A stretch of DNA of 64,000 bases from assembly GCA_015232315.1 (NCBI GenBank), contig JADFZZ010000008.1:62001-126000 (forward strand), given 5' to 3'. How positions within the stretch are numbered: position 1 is the first letter of the stretch; the number at the start of each line of letters is the position of its first letter. The notes beneath the pieces were generated by a model. The model ran no database searches. It saw only the letters and a list, made by a program, of their open reading frames with translations, and was not told the origin of the DNA. The translations under genes were made by a program, and so were the position numbers. Shown here piece by piece: positions 1 to 9,008 of the stretch. Origin of the DNA: SAR324 cluster bacterium (GTDB lineage: Bacteria > SAR324 > NAC60-12).

Positions 1-31
1 ACACAATCGAAAGTTCCCAATAGGAGAAATC

Positions 32-1789
32 ATGATAAATCTTAAAGTTTTCAAAGATGAAACAACTCGTACTAAAGCGATCGAATGGGGTCTGGACAGA
101 TTAAAGCAATTATTCCCGGGCATTGATGTTGAAGAAAAACTGAAACAACCGCTGGGTGAATTGCTGGGACGTCCTTCAGTAAGAACCCCGAAACCACAGG
201 CACCCGCAAAAGAAGTACCCAAACCAGCCACCAACAATATCCTGAATCTGGCCTCAATTCTTGACTCATCCGCCCGCGAGTTTCCCTTGCAGACCGCGCT
301 TGTGCTGGGTGACAAAACCTTCAATTATGCCCAACTCAATGGTGCTGCCAATAAAATCGCAAACGGCTTGCTTCAGGCTGGAATCAAAAAAGGAGATCGA
401 GTCGCGTTAACCTGCCCCAATCTTCCCTATTTTCCCATGGCGTATTACGGCATTTTGAAAGCCGGAGCAGTGGTGGTTCCCATCAATGTCCTGCTTAAAG
501 ACAAGGAAATTGAATATGTTTTAAAAGATTCTGAAGCCAAAGCCTATTTCTGCTTTTCCGGTACCCCTGAACTCCCGATGGGTGAATGGGGTTGGAAGGC
601 CTTCAATAATGTCAAAACCTGTAACCATTTCATCTTGATGACTCCTGATCCTGCCGCAGCGTCACCTATTGAAGGTGCCACTACGTTGGGACAATTCATG
701 AAAGATCCGTCACCTGTTGCGGAAACTGCTTCCACAGCGCCTCAAGACTCTGCTGTTATTCTTTACACATCAGGAACAACAGGAAATCCAAAGGGTGCCG
801 AACTGAGTCATGTCAATCTCATGATGAATACCTTTGTCGCCAGAGATTTATTACAGACACCAAGAGGGGAAACACAATTGATTGTGTTACCAATGTTTCA
901 TTCCTTCGGACAGGTTGTCCAGATGAATACCGGAATCCTTTGCGCTCACAAACTGGTGCTGGTTCCAAGGTTTGAACCGGGAATGGTGCTGGAATTACTT
1001 GAAAAACAGGCAGTGAATATATTTTGTGGTGTTCCTACCATGTATTGGGCCTTGCTGAATCATCCACAGAAAGACGCAGTTCAGAAAGTCCGGGATGCCA
1101 AACACCTGCGGTTGTGTGCGTCAGGTGGCGCGGCGATTCCAGTGGAAATCATCAAGCAGTTTGAAGATTTTTTTGAGGTGCCCATTCTGGAAGGCTATGG
1201 TTTGTCAGAAACATCTCCAATTGCCACTTTCAATCACATGCATCACACACGCATTCCCGGTTCTGTCGGAACACCGGTCTGGGGCGTTGATGTCAAAATT
1301 GTGGATACTGAAGACAATGAAGTGCCCGCAGAAACGGTTGGAGAAATCGCGATTCGTGGGCACAATGTAATGAAAGGCTATCTCAATCGCCCCGAAGCCA
1401 CTGCTGAAGTCATGAAAGGCGGCTGGTTTCATTCTGGGGATCTCGGAAAAAAAGACAAGGAAGGACATATTTATATTGTAGACCGCGTGAAAGACATGAT
1501 CATTCGTGGTGGTTTCAATGTATATCCCCGTGAAATTGAGGAAGTCCTGATGACCAACCCGGGAATTTCACTGACTGCGGTGATTGGTGTGCCTGATCCT
1601 AAAATGGGTGAGGAGATCAAGGCCTTTATAGTCCTGAAAGAGGGTGCAAAATTGACTCCTAAAGAGATCATTGCATGGTCCAAGGAAAGCATGGCAGATT
1701 ATAAATATCCCCGAATTGTGGAAATCTGCAAAACGCTGCCGATGACCGCCACAGGCAAGATTCTTAAAAAAGAATTGAAAACTCAATAA
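32..1789 (+). CDS. Acyl-CoA synthetase (AMP-forming, long-chain fatty acid CoA ligase family)
   Basis: Predicted to activate a carboxylic acid, probably a fatty acid, to its acyl-CoA through an acyl-adenylate. The 585 residues show the AMP-binding signature YTSGTTGNPKG near residue 245, a GYGLSETSP motif near 390, the hinge region with YIVDRVKDMIIRGG near 485, and the C-terminal catalytic lysine region TATGKILKKEL at the end. About 70 residues precede the usual family start and carry a Pro/Lys-rich linker, so there may be a small N-terminal appendage. The start is an ATG with AGGAGA five bases upstream. The YceI-like gene follows 29 bases later and is probably cotranscribed. The chain length of the substrate cannot be read from the sequence. 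Confidence 0.9.
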   Translation: MINLKVFKDETTRTKAIEWGLDRLKQLFPGIDVEEKLKQPLGELLGRPSVRTPKPQAPAKEVPKPATNNILNLASILDSSAREFPLQTALVLGDKTFNYAQLNGAANKIANGLLQAGIKKGDRVALTCPNLPYFPMAYYGILKAGAVVVPINVLLKDKEIEYVLKDSEAKAYFCFSGTPELPMGEWGWKAFNNVKTCNHFILMTPDPAAASPIEGATTLGQFMKDPSPVAETASTAPQDSAVILYTSGTTGNPKGAELSHVNLMMNTFVARDLLQTPRGETQLIVLPMFHSFGQVVQMNTGILCAHKLVLVPRFEPGMVLELLEKQAVNIFCGVPTMYWALLNHPQKDAVQKVRDAKHLRLCASGGAAIPVEIIKQFEDFFEVPILEGYGLSETSPIATFNHMHHTRIPGSVGTPVWGVDVKIVDTEDNEVPAETVGEIAIRGHNVMKGYLNRPEATAEVMKGGWFHSGDLGKKDKEGHIYIVDRVKDMIIRGGFNVYPREIEEVLMTNPGISLTAVIGVPDPKMGEEIKAFIVLKEGAKLTPKEIIAWSKESMADYKYPRIVEICKTLPMTATGKILKKELKTQ

Positions 1790-1818
1790 CACCAACCAGA
1801 TATCTGACAGGAATTCAC

Positions 1819-2400
1819 ATGACACAGAATTACAGAATTTCCAAAGACAGCAGCCAGATTCGTCTTCTGCTGTACAAAGAAGCAACACTCTTGTCGCCCT
1901 TGGCCCATAACCATGTGATGGTGATTACAGACCTTGACGGCATGATTCGTTATGATGCGCAAAATATTGGCAAATCCGGACTCAGTGTCACCATTCCTGT
2001 CTCAACATTTAATGTGGATTCAGAACAGTTCCGGCGCGAAGAAGGGCCAGATTTTGCCAGCAAAATTTCTGATCGGGATATAAAAAAAACGACGGAAATC
2101 ATGCTGGATAAAGATATTCTTTACGCTAGAAAATTTCCGACCATGTCTCTGGATTCCCTGTCAGTATCCGGCCAACTTCCCCAACTTTCTGTCAAAACCA
2201 GTATTTGCATCAAGGGCAATGTCTGTGAAGTGATGTTGCCGGTCCATGTTGACATAGAAGCAAACCAGATGAAAATCGCTGGTGAGATCATGTTGAAGCA
2301 GACTGATTTCAAAATAAAACCCGTCAGTGTTTTGCTGGGAAGCATCAAGGTGCAGAATGAGTTTCAGGTAAAATTTAATATCGTTGCTGAGTTGGAATAA
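1819..2400 (+). CDS. YceI-like lipocalin-fold protein
   Basis: This 193-residue protein matches the YceI pattern: an N-terminal strand ending in a conserved AHNH-like segment (residues 28-32), a central region with charged DRDI/K residues, and the C-terminal pattern KQTDFKIKPVSVLLGSIKV followed by alternating beta strands. Family members bind long isoprenoid or amphipathic lipids in a closed barrel. Most are exported, but no signal peptide is visible here, so this one may be cytoplasmic. ATG start with AGGAA seven bases upstream. Its position behind an acyl-CoA ligase fits a lipid-related role, but that is inference. Confidence 0.7.
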   Translation: MTQNYRISKDSSQIRLLLYKEATLLSPLAHNHVMVITDLDGMIRYDAQNIGKSGLSVTIPVSTFNVDSEQFRREEGPDFASKISDRDIKKTTEIMLDKDILYARKFPTMSLDSLSVSGQLPQLSVKTSICIKGNVCEVMLPVHVDIEANQMKIAGEIMLKQTDFKIKPVSVLLGSIKVQNEFQVKFNIVAELE

Positions 2401-2412
2401 GACATCATCGTG

Positions 2413-2455
2413 GCACAGAAGTTATTGTTGGCGAGATCCATCAATCCTTCTGTGC
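2413..2455. terminator. Inverted repeat between convergent genes, possible bidirectional terminator
   Basis: GCACAGAAG (2413-2421) and CTTCTGTGC (2447-2455) form a perfect 9-bp inverted repeat with a 25-base loop. It sits at the junction of the YceI-like gene and the convergent response-regulator gene and overlaps the last codons of the latter. There is no U-tract, so termination is only a suggestion from the position. Confidence 0.3.
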
Positions 2456-3346
2456 GGCAATGACAAATGTGACTTCATTCCCCTTGTCATTATAACTCAA
2501 TGATTTGCAATATATTTTTGACAGAATCAGTCCTCTTCCGTTTTCCCACAAAATTGCGTCCTCAGAGAATGCATCAGGAATCTGACGCCAGTCGAAACCG
2601 TTGCCTTCATCTGTAATGGTGAAGGTTGCTTCCATGGGGGTATATTCTAATCTAATGTGCACCTGTCGTTCAAGATACTGAGGATTTTGGGTTCTTTCTT
2701 TCACTAGCTTATCCCAGTTGCCTTCTGTTTGTGCTAATCGTTTTTCTTCTCCATTTATTTCCCAGTTACCATGTTCAATGGCGTTGGCTAGCAATTCATA
2801 AAATACCGTCTGGATGGATACGACCTGAGAGATGTAGTGTGAATTATAGAAATATTGTAATAGACACTGGCTGGTACTTGCCATCAAAGTGATATCACTC
2901 TGAAGATGCATTTCACAGCACAGATAATCCAGATTTTCATAATTGATACGAAGTGCTTTTTGTTCATGGATAAATCCGAATACTGAACGGAGTGTGTCTT
3001 CAATGACAGACAGGCTGGATGGTTTTCTGAAAAAAGTGGTTGCCCCACCACGCAGCGCTTCCAGAATGATACTTTCATCTCCATGAGCACTGGTCACAAT
3101 GACCGGGATTCCTTTATTCTTGATACGTATTTTTTTTAACAATGTAAGGCCATCCATCACAGGCATTTTGACATCGGTAATCACCATATCCACAGCCTGA
3201 TTTTCCATTAACTGGAGAGCAACTTTTCCGTTTTCCGCTTCGAGTATTTTCACAGGATAAGGACTGAGTGAATGTATCACACGGGATAACGTTTTGCAGA
3301 TATTTGGTTCATCATCCACAATCAATGCGGTAATGATAAAAGACAT
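2441..3346 (-). CDS. Response regulator with C-terminal RsbW-like HATPase domain
   Basis: Domains: a receiver (residues about 5-120) with the acidic pair VDDE, phospho-acceptor Asp in VITDVKMP, the switch Thr/Ser in VIVTSAH and the Lys in FRKP; a helical linker; and a C-terminal ATPase of the anti-sigma/serine-kinase type (about 175-300) with N-box ELLANAIEHGN and ATP-lid elements DEGNGF and GRGL. There is no DNA-binding domain, so output is probably phosphorylation or sequestration of a partner (anti-sigma or anti-anti-sigma type). It begins 15 bases after the stop of the histidine kinase gene at 3362-4696, which makes the two a likely signalling pair. A second protein of the same architecture lies at 56483-57472. 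Confidence 0.85.
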   Translation of the reverse strand: MSFIITALIVDDEPNICKTLSRVIHSLSPYPVKILEAENGKVALQLMENQAVDMVITDVKMPVMDGLTLLKKIRIKNKGIPVIVTSAHGDESIILEALRGGATTFFRKPSSLSVIEDTLRSVFGFIHEQKALRINYENLDYLCCEMHLQSDITLMASTSQCLLQYFYNSHYISQVVSIQTVFYELLANAIEHGNWEINGEEKRLAQTEGNWDKLVKERTQNPQYLERQVHIRLEYTPMEATFTITDEGNGFDWRQIPDAFSEDAILWENGRGLILSKIYCKSLSYNDKGNEVTFVIAAQKD

Positions 3347-3361
3347 GGAGAGCTCGCTATT

Positions 3362-4696
3362 TTATGTTGATGGCAGACTGATTTCGAAAGTGGTTCCTTG
3401 TTTTGGTTTGCTTTTGACAGTAATTTCACCGTGATGATGCTGGATAATATTATAGCTGATAGATAGTCCCAAACCGGTTCCTGTGCCAGCATCTTTGGTA
3501 GTAAAAAAAGGATCAAATATATGCTTTAGAATCTTTTCCGGAATGCCATGGCCATCGTCTGTTACGCTGATCAATACAGTTCCATGATTATTTGTTTTTT
3601 GCTTGAATTCAGTACTGATGGTTAGTTTCCCATGACCATTAGGCATTATTGCGTCATGGGCATTTGTGAAAAGATTGACAAATACCTGTTCTAACTGGTG
3701 ACGATCCCCAGTGATTTGATGTGCTGGTTCCGCATAACTTTTTTCGAATTCAATATTTGCCAGACGAAACTGTTCTTTGAGCAAGATAAAACTCGAATCA
3801 ATCACTTCCTCCACATACAGCGACTCAAAATGAGTTTCCTGTTTCCTTGAAAAATTACGCAAATGATTGATGATTTTCATCATTCGGTGAATCCCTTCAA
3901 TGGTGAGTTGTAGCGTTTCATACGCCGTTTGCTGATTCAACTCAGTCCCATTGCGAAGTTCCAGTTCCACATTGGTCAGGATATACGAAAGAGGTTGATT
4001 CAGTTCATGAACAATCCCGGAGGCAAGCTCTCCAATGGAGGCCAGTTTTGCAGATTGAATCAACTGACTTTGAGCCTGCGTGAGTTCCTGATGTGCCAGC
4101 AAAAGTTTTTCATGGGATTGTTTCAACTCACGTTCGGTTTTTTGTTTTTCAATAATATCATGTTGCAGAATTTCGTTGTTTTTTTGAAGTTCTTCTTTGA
4201 TTTTAGTGAGTTCCGCATTGGCCTCTTCAAAGTGTTTGGCCTTATGGGTCGTGATGGCCAGTTTTTCGGTAAGAATCATGGCAAAAACACGAAACAGCAC
4301 ATTTTTCAGGGGATCATCTGAAACCTGTGCATATTCACCAATGTCTTTGGCGCTAATGGAAAATAAATCTGTTGCGACCTCAGTTATCACTGTTGCTGCA
4401 CAGGGTTTATGGCTGATGATGCTCATTTCTCCAAACACATCTCCCATGCGTTTCAGACTGAGAATATATTCATTGCTGGCGTAAACACCTACGCCACCCC
4501 GAATTAAGAAGTAGACATTGGAATTGACTTCACCTTCTTTCAAAATCACATCTCCTGGAGGATGTTTGGTAATTCGGGAGATGTTCGCAAGTTTTTGAAG
4601 AATGGGTCCCGGCAGAGGATTGAACAATCTGGAACTGCTTAAATATTCCGCGATTTCAATATTGTCCTCAAACAACTGTTCATCAAAATCAGACAT
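3362..4696 (-). CDS. Histidine kinase with N-terminal cyclic-nucleotide-binding-type domain
   Basis: The 444-residue protein has a CNB-type domain (about 25-140), a long coiled coil (about 150-215), a HisKA dimerisation helix with phospho-acceptor His near 230 (GIVHELNQPLS) and a HATPase with NLFTNAHDAI, DDGHGIPE, FDPFFTTK and GTGLGLSISYNII. In the CNB domain the phosphate-binding cassette reads GEMSIISHKPCAAT: the Arg usual after the Pro is Cys99, so binding of cAMP or cGMP is doubtful. No membrane segment is seen. An in-frame TTG exists six codons upstream, but the ATG used here is preceded by GGTGGA, so it is preferred. It lies just upstream of, and is probably cotranscribed with, the receiver/HATPase gene. 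Confidence 0.88.
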   Translation of the reverse strand: MSDFDEQLFEDNIEIAEYLSSSRLFNPLPGPILQKLANISRITKHPPGDVILKEGEVNSNVYFLIRGGVGVYASNEYILSLKRMGDVFGEMSIISHKPCAATVITEVATDLFSISAKDIGEYAQVSDDPLKNVLFRVFAMILTEKLAITTHKAKHFEEANAELTKIKEELQKNNEILQHDIIEKQKTERELKQSHEKLLLAHQELTQAQSQLIQSAKLASIGELASGIVHELNQPLSYILTNVELELRNGTELNQQTAYETLQLTIEGIHRMMKIINHLRNFSRKQETHFESLYVEEVIDSSFILLKEQFRLANIEFEKSYAEPAHQITGDRHQLEQVFVNLFTNAHDAIMPNGHGKLTISTEFKQKTNNHGTVLISVTDDGHGIPEKILKHIFDPFFTTKDAGTGTGLGLSISYNIIQHHHGEITVKSKPKQGTTFEISLPST

Positions 4697-4887
4697 AAAA
4701 TTCCACCAATTCAAGAGTTACATATTCAGTAGTCTTTAATAGTTTTTTTTAATGAGGTCAATTTTTTATCAGATATTGTTTTATTTTGCGTCTCCCTGAA
4801 ATTGCTGGCATCCTTATAAAAAATTTGGAGATTCTCTACATCCCAGTGTGATCGACACATCATTTTCCTGCCTTTTTGTTTCAGTTT

Positions 4888-5757
4888 ATGCTCTGGCTTC
4901 CTCTCACATTGCTGACCGCACTCTGTGTTTCTCTGATGCAGGTATTTCAGAAACAGTTGCTGCATCAGGATCTGGATGAAATTCTGCTATTGTGGTGTGT
5001 GAATCTTGCGGCATGGCCGTTTATGTTGATGTCCTTGTTTTGGTTTGGCGTTCCGGGATGGAACATGGAAGCAACAGGAATACTGATGATTTCAGGCGTA
5101 ATGAATCTGCTGGCAACTTTTTTATCACTCAAGGCTCTCAAGCTTTCGGATATTTCCCTGACAATCCCAATGCTGTCATTCACTCCAGCATTGATGCTGC
5201 TCACGTCCCCCCTGCTATTGGGTGAATTCCCACGCCCTCTGGGAATTGCAGGAATTGGTCTGATTGTTACAGGCTCCTATGTTCTTCATCTGAAAAACTG
5301 GTCCGATGGTTATCTTGCGCCAATCACTGCTGTATTTCATGAAAAAGGCACACGATTGATGTTGCTGGTCGCACTGATTCTTAGCGTTCTGGCGAACATT
5401 GACAAAATCGGTGTCCAACGAACATCAACCATCTCATGGGGTGTCGCGGTCAATACGTTTCTGGTGATTGCGCTCACACTGCTGGTGGTGCGAAAAAAAA
5501 AGTTTTCAACAGCGCTGATTCACTGGAAAAAATTGACGACCATTGGGTTGTTGTATGTGATTGCCTCATTTTCCGGTTTGATTGCCATTCAATTGACACT
5601 GGCCTCGTATATGATTGCGGTCAAACGCACAAGCATCCTCATGAGTGTCTTCTGGGGCTATCTTTTTTTCAATGAACCCCAAATCAAAAAAAGGTTTATA
5701 GCCGCAGTCATTATGGTTTCCGGCATCATCCTGATCGCTTTTCAGAGTCAGCGATAG
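4888..5757 (+). CDS. DMT-superfamily (EamA-type) transporter
   Basis: The 289-residue protein is hydrophobic throughout, with about ten predicted membrane segments in two similar halves, as in EamA/drug-metabolite transporters. Typical features are the first-half segment with ALKLSDISLTIPMLSFTPALML and the second-half segment with MIAVKRTSILMSVFWGYLFFNEP near the C terminus. It should be an inner-membrane carrier for a small metabolite; the substrate is unknown. An in-frame TTG at 4876 would add four residues. Neither start has a clear ribosome-binding site, and the ATG is preferred. It stands alone between two minus-strand units. Confidence 0.82.
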   Translation: MLWLPLTLLTALCVSLMQVFQKQLLHQDLDEILLLWCVNLAAWPFMLMSLFWFGVPGWNMEATGILMISGVMNLLATFLSLKALKLSDISLTIPMLSFTPALMLLTSPLLLGEFPRPLGIAGIGLIVTGSYVLHLKNWSDGYLAPITAVFHEKGTRLMLLVALILSVLANIDKIGVQRTSTISWGVAVNTFLVIALTLLVVRKKKFSTALIHWKKLTTIGLLYVIASFSGLIAIQLTLASYMIAVKRTSILMSVFWGYLFFNEPQIKKRFIAAVIMVSGIILIAFQSQR

Positions 5758-5809
5758 CTCAAATTGAAAGCCAAATCATTGTTGCGCTTTTTGAGTTGAA
5801 CAGGAACGT

Positions 5810-6412
5810 TTAGAAGGACGTTGGGCGTGAACGGTAGATGTCGTCCATGATCTGTTTCAGTGGGGGGAGTTCAAGAGCACTTTCGGCGGATTTCATAAAT
5901 TCAGTCAGATCATTTCCTTCCAGCCATTCATAAACACAGGCCTGCAATCCCATTTCAAGACGGTCAATCTGCCTGATAAATTCTGCTTCAGGTGATTTAC
6001 CTGACTCATATTCCTCCCACAACAGAATATATTTCTGTCCATTCGGAAGTTTTTCAAAGGTTTTTTTAATTGAAGCCAGTTCCAGTTGATATTTTTCAGA
6101 TGAGAGAATTCCATCCACAGGAGTGATATCTCCTGCATGAATTTCACCCAGGTCATGAATCAATGCCAATGTGAGAACTTTTTCCAGATTGAGCGGAGTG
6201 GGGGACTGAGATGCCAGCAATAGTGCGATCAATGCAAGGCCAAAGGAATGTTCGGCAACGCTCTCACAGACTTCTTTCGGGATACCACGTTTGAGCCATC
6301 CCTGACGATAAAGCAGTTTGAGGCGGTTGATTTCAAAATAAAACTGAAGCCAGACTGAATCGTGTTGATGCGAATCCGGCTTTATATCGCTCTTGATCTG
6401 CATGGTTGTCAT
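5810..6412 (-). CDS. HD-domain phosphohydrolase (YfbR / HDDC2-like)
   Basis: A 200-residue HD protein with the metal ligands in order: His in CESVAEHSFG (near residue 53), HD in ALIHDLGEIHAGD (near 86) and a later Asp in RQIDRLEMG. Length and motif spacing match the 5'-deoxynucleotidase / HDDC2 group that removes phosphate from nucleoside monophosphates. The nucleotide substrate is family knowledge, not visible. Its ATG overlaps the stop of the upstream VWA-FHA gene by four bases (ATGA), so translation is probably coupled to that gene. Pairing with FHA proteins is unexpected for a housekeeping nucleotidase. Confidence 0.82.
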   Translation of the reverse strand: MTTMQIKSDIKPDSHQHDSVWLQFYFEINRLKLLYRQGWLKRGIPKEVCESVAEHSFGLALIALLLASQSPTPLNLEKVLTLALIHDLGEIHAGDITPVDGILSSEKYQLELASIKKTFEKLPNGQKYILLWEEYESGKSPEAEFIRQIDRLEMGLQACVYEWLEGNDLTEFMKSAESALELPPLKQIMDDIYRSRPTSF

Positions 6413-8160
6413 GCAGTGTCATTAGAGGCTTCTGCTTTTGGAGAATTGTTCAATCCAATCCTGAATTTAAATCGAAAAATCCCTATGGCAATTTCATCGC
6501 CATCTCTGAGGAAACGATGCTCAACACGGCGATTGTTGACTAGGGTTCCTTCCTGACTATGGCTTAGATTCTGAATTTTGTATTGGCCACCAATCCGGAC
6601 TATTTTTGCATGTTTCAACGAGACGTCATTTCCTTTCAGGACCAGATCATTCATGTCAGAAGAACCAATAAAAATAACACTGCGGATGAGAAAATATTCA
6701 TGCCGGTTGTTTTCACTGACAAGGGTAGGAATTCCTTTGCGTATGGGCCCCCTTGCCTTGCTTCGATACACAGGTAACGAAACTTCAACCGGTGCTTCTT
6801 CCGTGGATGTCATGGGAGAAACCGGATTTCGAAACAGCAGTGTCATCTCTCCAATATCCAGAATATCACCATCTTGAAGCAAGGTTCGATGAATTCTGCG
6901 TCTATTGATCAGCAAAGCATTCTTGTAATTTTTGTCTTCCAGCAAAAAGGTATTCTGCTGAGGAGACAGGTTGACTTTATTCAGATTTGCCGAAAGTCTT
7001 AAATTTGTCCGGGTATTGATTTCTGTAAGAAAATCCAGGGTATAAAGTTTCTGTTCCAGAGGAATCAGTTGATCATGTTCACCCGGTGTTAAAATTTGAA
7101 AGGTTGGTTGAAGATAATGATTCAGCTTGGATTGAACAATCCTGGTTCTGACAAAAACGCCCACAAACAAAAGCACCAGACCACTCAGGCTGATCACGAT
7201 GGAAACAGGTGTCGGCGAAACCGGCCAGACCGGCGTTGCGTTCACTCTGGACTTCATCGAATAAATCTGTTCCTTGTGTTTGAGAATGATTTCCAGATCA
7301 TGAGATTTGTTTCCAAGAAACCCGAGATGATACGACAGCACATATTCCCCTCTCAGTTTATTGATAATTTTATCCATCACGACTGGTAATTCGGAAATGG
7401 AGTTTATCGAAACAAACTGACCATTGGTGCTTTGACTCCAATTAAACAGCCATCCGTTTGCGGCATTTTCACCAAGAACAACATACAACGGAGTGATGTT
7501 ATTGTCCTTTAGCAGGTCTCGCGATTTCTCCCACTGATTCATGAATTCCGGAGTCGGTGGATCTATATCTTCTGAAATGACAATCAACCATTGTCGACGA
7601 TTGACTGCATGGGGAAAGGAAGGAATATTACTGAGCAGAAAGTCAATGAAAGACTCTCGTCGGGAGACCCCATAAGTTTTTTTTTGGAACTGGACATATA
7701 ATTCTCCCCGGTCTTCATAAAAAGACGAGGGACCTGATTCAGCGCCATTGAAATTCAGGAGAAGTTTATCACCACTCAATTTTTTGGAAATGAGTAATCT
7801 GCTGGCTGAGTTAATAACCTGTCCCGTCGTATCATCACTCAGGTCCAGATTGATCAGGAGCGCCGTGTTGAGGTCAAATAACTGTTTGCGATAAACCATT
7901 TGACGAAAAGGAGCAAAGGTCCCGTTGATTTTTAAGGCGACACTCTCCTCATTAACCCCTTCCAAGGCCACACCCGTGTCATCGACAGCCTCCATAAACA
8001 CATGGTGGAGACCTCCCGCATAACCATTGATCGAATCAACCGCAACAATTTGCGGTGTGGAAAAAAATGAAGAATCTGCGAATGTCCAGGGGACAACTCC
8101 GCAGACCAGGACGAGACCCAAAGCCACCCGTCCAATGGCCCGATTTAAAGAATCCATCAT
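6409..8160 (-). CDS. Membrane protein with VWA-like and two FHA domains
   Basis: Order along the 583 residues: signal peptide or signal anchor (about 5-28); an extracytoplasmic von Willebrand factor A-like region (about 90-275) in which the metal site is only partly kept (LLINLDLSDDTTG instead of DxSxS); one transmembrane segment (about 313-338, followed by Arg-rich residues); then a degenerate FHA-like unit (about 370-450) and a canonical FHA domain (about 488-565: FIGSSDMNDLVL, VSLKHAKI, GTLVNNRRV). FHA domains bind phosphothreonine, so the cytoplasmic half should read Ser/Thr kinase signals. The VWA half faces the periplasm and could bind a protein partner. The stop of the upstream gene overlaps its start by one base (TAATG). 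Confidence 0.8.
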   Translation of the reverse strand: MMDSLNRAIGRVALGLVLVCGVVPWTFADSSFFSTPQIVAVDSINGYAGGLHHVFMEAVDDTGVALEGVNEESVALKINGTFAPFRQMVYRKQLFDLNTALLINLDLSDDTTGQVINSASRLLISKKLSGDKLLLNFNGAESGPSSFYEDRGELYVQFQKKTYGVSRRESFIDFLLSNIPSFPHAVNRRQWLIVISEDIDPPTPEFMNQWEKSRDLLKDNNITPLYVVLGENAANGWLFNWSQSTNGQFVSINSISELPVVMDKIINKLRGEYVLSYHLGFLGNKSHDLEIILKHKEQIYSMKSRVNATPVWPVSPTPVSIVISLSGLVLLFVGVFVRTRIVQSKLNHYLQPTFQILTPGEHDQLIPLEQKLYTLDFLTEINTRTNLRLSANLNKVNLSPQQNTFLLEDKNYKNALLINRRRIHRTLLQDGDILDIGEMTLLFRNPVSPMTSTEEAPVEVSLPVYRSKARGPIRKGIPTLVSENNRHEYFLIRSVIFIGSSDMNDLVLKGNDVSLKHAKIVRIGGQYKIQNLSHSQEGTLVNNRRVEHRFLRDGDEIAIGIFRFKFRIGLNNSPKAEASNDTA

Positions 8161-9008
8161 TATAACTCACAAAACTGCAGTAACGCTGTTCCAATTTTAA
8201 CGATGTCTCCTCTTTTCATGGATTGCTGATTGACCAAACGATAATTGATAAGAACCTGTCCCCCGGTTTGAGCATTCTGAAGAATACATTGTTGTCCCTG
8301 TTTGATGATGCGTGAATGTTGTGAGCAAACCTCTGAATAGCCTGTCAGCACAATATCATTCGCATAATCATAACCAATTGAAAATTGATCTTTGTCCAGA
8401 AAAAACGCCACACCTTCCTGTTCTCCGTTGAGTACTTTCAAATACGCATTTGATAACAAGATCTCTACAATCGCCATAAAAAAAGGAACACATATCCCAA
8501 TGACGACAATACCCAAAAAACTGCTAAGGTTTTCCAAAGGAATCAGGAGAAACCCTTCCAGAAAAATTCCGCCAAACAATCCACCCAATGCACCATTAAG
8601 CGTTTGCAAGAAGAAACGCCGGGTTAATGGACGTGAATAACCTGTAAATGAAGCGATACCAGTCGCCCACAGAGTCCAGGCAATCACGCGGACCACTGAC
8701 GCAGAAACATAAAAAGCAAGGAGACTCTGAGCACATGTAAATGCGATCAGGGCAATCACTAGCCCCAGTATGCTTCCCAACAAAAGTTTGCGTCGGGCCA
8801 AAGACCAGTTCTGATTAAGAAACGCGTCTTTGGCATAGATAAAAGCGCCTAATCCGGCACCTGTAAAAATTCCCTGATACACAAATAAATCCAGAAATGG
8901 AAGAGGGTAGTCCAAATAGATATAGGCCAGCAATTGAAACAACAACCACCCGCAAATACCTGCTGTAGTGCCAATCAGGATTGTAGTCAAAATTCTTTGT
9001 GTCCGCAT
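8160..9008 (-). CDS. Multi-pass membrane protein with C-terminal FHA domain
   Basis: The first about 195 of 282 residues contain roughly six hydrophobic segments (from about 8-30 to about 162-185). The last 75 residues form an FHA domain (FSIGYDYANDIVL, CSQHSRI, GQVLINYRLV, GDIVKIG). The protein should sit in the inner membrane with the FHA domain in the cytoplasm. It is the first gene of a trio with the VWA-FHA protein (one-base overlap) and the HD phosphohydrolase. No Ser/Thr kinase or PP2C phosphatase is present in the window. Function is unknown beyond likely phosphothreonine recognition. Confidence 0.75.
   Translation of the reverse strand: MRTQRILTTILIGTTAGICGWLLFQLLAYIYLDYPLPFLDLFVYQGIFTGAGLGAFIYAKDAFLNQNWSLARRKLLLGSILGLVIALIAFTCAQSLLAFYVSASVVRVIAWTLWATGIASFTGYSRPLTRRFFLQTLNGALGGLFGGIFLEGFLLIPLENLSSFLGIVVIGICVPFFMAIVEILLSNAYLKVLNGEQEGVAFFLDKDQFSIGYDYANDIVLTGYSEVCSQHSRIIKQGQQCILQNAQTGGQVLINYRLVNQQSMKRGDIVKIGTALLQFCEL

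Noticed and set aside
4726-4965. 79-codon minus-strand frame upstream of the transporter
   Set aside because: Antisense to the transporter start, no recognisable domain, no ribosome-binding site.
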